A stretch of DNA of 41,182 nt from NCBI GenBank assembly GCA_964418485.1, contig CAYQMH010000015.1:1-41182 (forward strand), in the 5' to 3' direction. Below are positions 39,212 through 41,182 of the stretch, piece after piece. The DNA comes from JAFGHJ01 sp964418485. Lineage in GTDB: Bacteria; Hydrothermota; UBA3072. Each line of letters starts with the position of its first letter. Position 1 is the first letter of the stretch. The position numbers were made by a program, and so were the translations under genes. The notes below the pieces were generated by a model that worked only from the letters and a program-made list of their open reading frames with translations, had not been told where the DNA came from and did not search any database.

Positions 39212-39790
39212 ATGAACCGTTTTTATTTATTTTCATTTTTGCTTCATACTGCGCTCTTTTCTACTCTTGGGATTACTACGAAAGGTAGTTTCAGGAAAAT
39301 ACCCAGAATCGAAGTTTATAAGGTAAGTATAGCGCCGCTTCCGCAGCCGAAAGTTTCGGGTAAAATAGTCCATGCACCGAAGCCGAAGGCGAAGAAAACA
39401 GCAGAAAAATCGGTACCAAAAGAAAAGAAGCAACCATCCGGAAAAAAAGGAATACCCGACGGTTTGCCCGATATTGTACCAGAGATTTATACAGGTAGTG
39501 GTAGAGGATTTAACTATTCTTATTACTTGAATATTCTCTTGAGTAAAATCGGTGAAAACTGGAATAATCCGTATAGAAACAAAGACGTAATTTTAAAAAG
39601 TATTATATATTTTGAGGTGGATGAAAGTGGTCTTATTTCCAATATACGTATTGAAGTTAATTCTGGTGATGAAATATATAACGAATCGGCGATTAGAGCT
39701 GTGGCTATCACTAAAAAATTACCGCCTTTACCCCAGGAGTTTTCTGATGACTATTTAAAGGTTCATCTGGAATTTTTAACCGCCCGATGA
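39212..39790 (+). CDS. tolA: TolA/TonB-like energy transducer
   Basis: A 192-residue protein: an N-terminal signal-anchor (about 4-22, FYLFSFLLHTALFSTLGI), a Pro/Lys-rich linker (about 45-80) much shorter than E. coli TolA, and a TonB/TolA C-terminal domain (about 100-192; YLNILLSKIGENWNNP, VILKSIIYFEVDESGLISNIRIEVNSG, AIRAVAITKKLPPLPQEF). It carries TolQR energy across the periplasm. It is called TolA by position between tolR and tolB; by domain type it is TonB-like. Confidence 0.85.
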   Translation: MNRFYLFSFLLHTALFSTLGITTKGSFRKIPRIEVYKVSIAPLPQPKVSGKIVHAPKPKAKKTAEKSVPKEKKQPSGKKGIPDGLPDIVPEIYTGSGRGFNYSYYLNILLSKIGENWNNPYRNKDVILKSIIYFEVDESGLISNIRIEVNSGDEIYNESAIRAVAITKKLPPLPQEFSDDYLKVHLEFLTAR

Positions 39791-41046
39791 TAAAAATTTT
39801 TCCAATAAGTAAGATTACTTTTTTAAAAATGCTGATTATTTTAGCGGTACCTTCCGAAGTGCTTTTCGGTGAGGACGTTTTCTTAAGGCTTACTGATTAC
39901 GCGGGAGGTAAAATTAATCTGATTGTCGATTCCCTCGATATTCAGGGTACGCCTAAATTTATAAGAAATGTTAAAAGTATCGATAGAATAATAAAATATG
40001 ACCTGGATTACTCGTTGTATTTTGACCTCTATTCTGATACTACGTTTTTTAACGATAAACCCACAAAAAGTGCCGTATTGCTAAGAATATCGGCTGCTGA
40101 GCCGAATTTAATGATTTCTTTGAATGATTTCCGAACCAAAGAAAAGATAGGTGAATTTACTTTTCAAATTTCCGATGACTTAAGAGACTCGGCCCATCAA
40201 ATTTCAGATTATATTATCGAGATGCTTACAGGAGAAAAAGGCATTACCTCGACGAAGATTGTTTTTTCTTATCAGAAGGGTGAGAAAAAAGATCTGGCTC
40301 TGATCGATTATGATGGTTACAATTTTATCCCTCTTACAGATAATGATAATTACAATCTTTTTCCCTGTTGGGGATCTGACGGCAAGAGAATACTGTATTC
40401 AAACTATAATGTCGACCGGTTGATCTTAAGGTTACTCGATCTTACAACAAAAGATTCCAGGGCGATATTTTCATACCAGGGTTTAAATTTTGCTCCGGAT
40501 TACTCACCTGATGGTACTAAGATTGCCCTTACTATGTCCAAAGACGGTAACAGCGAAATTTATATTTTAGATCTTGAGAAAAAGAAATTGAATCGTCTCA
40601 CTAAGAACTGGGCGGTAGATTGTTCGCCTGTTTTTTCGCCGAACAGTCGTGAAATTGCTTTTGTCTCCGACCGCAGCGGTATGCCGCAGATTTACATTAT
40701 GGATATTTATGGTGGAAATCTGCGAAGACTCACTTTTCATGGTGATTACAATACTTCGCCTGCCTGGTCGCCGAAGGGTAGTTTGATCGCTTATGTTTCT
40801 CGTCAATCCGATTATTCTCAGCAGATTTGCGTAACAGACCCGAGTGATTTCAATCCAATCCAGCTAACCTTTGACGGCAACAACGAGGAACCTTCCTGGT
40901 CTCCGGATGGTTTACATATCGCATTTATCTCAAATCGAACTTATCGGTACGAACTATGGACGATGAACTGGGACGGTACGAGACAGCGAAAACTCACTCG
41001 CGGTCTTATGACCTATGCGCCCGATTGGTCACCGTATTTAAAGTAA
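39787..41046 (+). CDS. tolB: TolB-like periplasmic beta-propeller protein
   Basis: A 419-residue protein with an N-terminal signal (about 8-28), the TolB N-terminal domain (about 30-150; SAVLLRISAAEPNLMISL, FTFQISDDLRDSAHQISDYI) and a WD40-like PD40 propeller (about 155-419) of repeated SPDGTKIALTMSKDGNSEIY, FSPNSREIAFVSDRSG, WSPKGSLIAYVS and WSPDGLHIAFISNR blades. It shuttles between Pal and TolA. ATGA overlap with tolA. Last gene of the operon. Confidence 0.9.
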   Translation: MIKIFPISKITFLKMLIILAVPSEVLFGEDVFLRLTDYAGGKINLIVDSLDIQGTPKFIRNVKSIDRIIKYDLDYSLYFDLYSDTTFFNDKPTKSAVLLRISAAEPNLMISLNDFRTKEKIGEFTFQISDDLRDSAHQISDYIIEMLTGEKGITSTKIVFSYQKGEKKDLALIDYDGYNFIPLTDNDNYNLFPCWGSDGKRILYSNYNVDRLILRLLDLTTKDSRAIFSYQGLNFAPDYSPDGTKIALTMSKDGNSEIYILDLEKKKLNRLTKNWAVDCSPVFSPNSREIAFVSDRSGMPQIYIMDIYGGNLRRLTFHGDYNTSPAWSPKGSLIAYVSRQSDYSQQICVTDPSDFNPIQLTFDGNNEEPSWSPDGLHIAFISNRTYRYELWTMNWDGTRQRKLTRGLMTYAPDWSPYLK

Positions 41047-41053
41047 GAAAATA

Positions 41054-41140
41054 TTCTCACACGGAGGCACAGAGACCACAGAGAAAAAAGAAAGAATTTT
41101 GTTGTTTAGAACCCAACCTGCCTCACTAAATTTATCTCAC
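41054..41140 (-). repeat. CTCTGTG-type interspersed repeat, inverse copy at the right end
   Basis: ACGGAGGCACAGAGACCACAGAG (41061-41083) is the reverse complement of the CTCTGTG family. It is followed by GTTGTTTAGAACCCAACC (41101-41118) and AAATTTATCTCAC (41128-41140), which in reverse complement match the TAAACAACAAAA and GAGATAAATTT modules of the copy at 195-260. The remaining bases to 41182 show no gene. Confidence 0.55.
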
Positions 41141-41182
41141 GTTTATAATGAGAAAAAGTCTTGATTCTTCAGGGGGTGGAGA

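Overview
The window comes from an AT-rich, didermic (Gram-negative type) bacterium. It carries a complete Tol-Pal envelope operon, lipoproteins and a class A penicillin-binding protein, together with a bacterial V/A-type ATPase and a very large stressosome locus. There are no rRNA or tRNA genes to fix the lineage. The mix (V-type ATPase, split-type glycine decarboxylase, endonuclease Q, AT-rich intergenic repeats) would suit an uncultured candidate phylum such as WOR-3/Stahlbacteria, but that is inference only.

Layout. 1-1.3 kb: intergenic repeats and a small toxin/antitoxin-like pair on the minus strand. 1.3-4.5 kb: a three-gene plus-strand operon for glycolipid or surface-sugar work (family 28 glycosyltransferase, SDR epimerase, flippase-like membrane protein). 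4.6-10.4 kb: minus-strand genes for an HD-GYP protein and a HEAT-like partner with a related N-terminus, an exported PLD nuclease-like protein, a small membrane protein with an internal duplication, and glycine dehydrogenase subunit 2. 10.5-14.7 kb: a structured repeat, then PBP1A, an OmpA/MotB-like protein and a phosphoglycerate dehydrogenase-like protein.

14.8-25.9 kb: the most interesting region. Four RsbR-type PAS-STAS proteins, RsbS, RsbT and a fused RsbT-like/RsbX-like protein form a stressosome. It is followed by a REC-PAS protein, a STAS protein lacking the usual phospho-acceptor, a hybrid histidine kinase whose N-terminus looks like a decayed RsbT, and a REC-HisKA protein without an ATPase domain. 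No RsbU or sigma factor is present. The arrangement suggests that the stressosome output is wired to a phosphorelay, with the decayed STAS and RsbT-like parts acting as the docking interface. A MITE-like element separates this locus from the next.

26.0-35.1 kb: V/A-type ATPase operon (H-C-I-K-F-E-A-B-D) headed by a previously uncalled 45-residue membrane protein and ended by a universal stress protein and a PTS EIIA domain. 35.1-36.9 kb: endonuclease Q-like PHP protein and a HIT hydrolase. 36.9-41.0 kb: pal-cpoB-tolQ-tolR-tolA/tonB-tolB. The right end again holds intergenic repeats.

Regulatory signals. Several transcription units begin with a good TTGACA-type -35 and a -10 lying only 6-7 bases before the start codon, with no Shine-Dalgarno sequence, which predicts leaderless mRNAs. 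Internal operon genes mostly have AGGAGG-type ribosome sites or overlap the gene before them.
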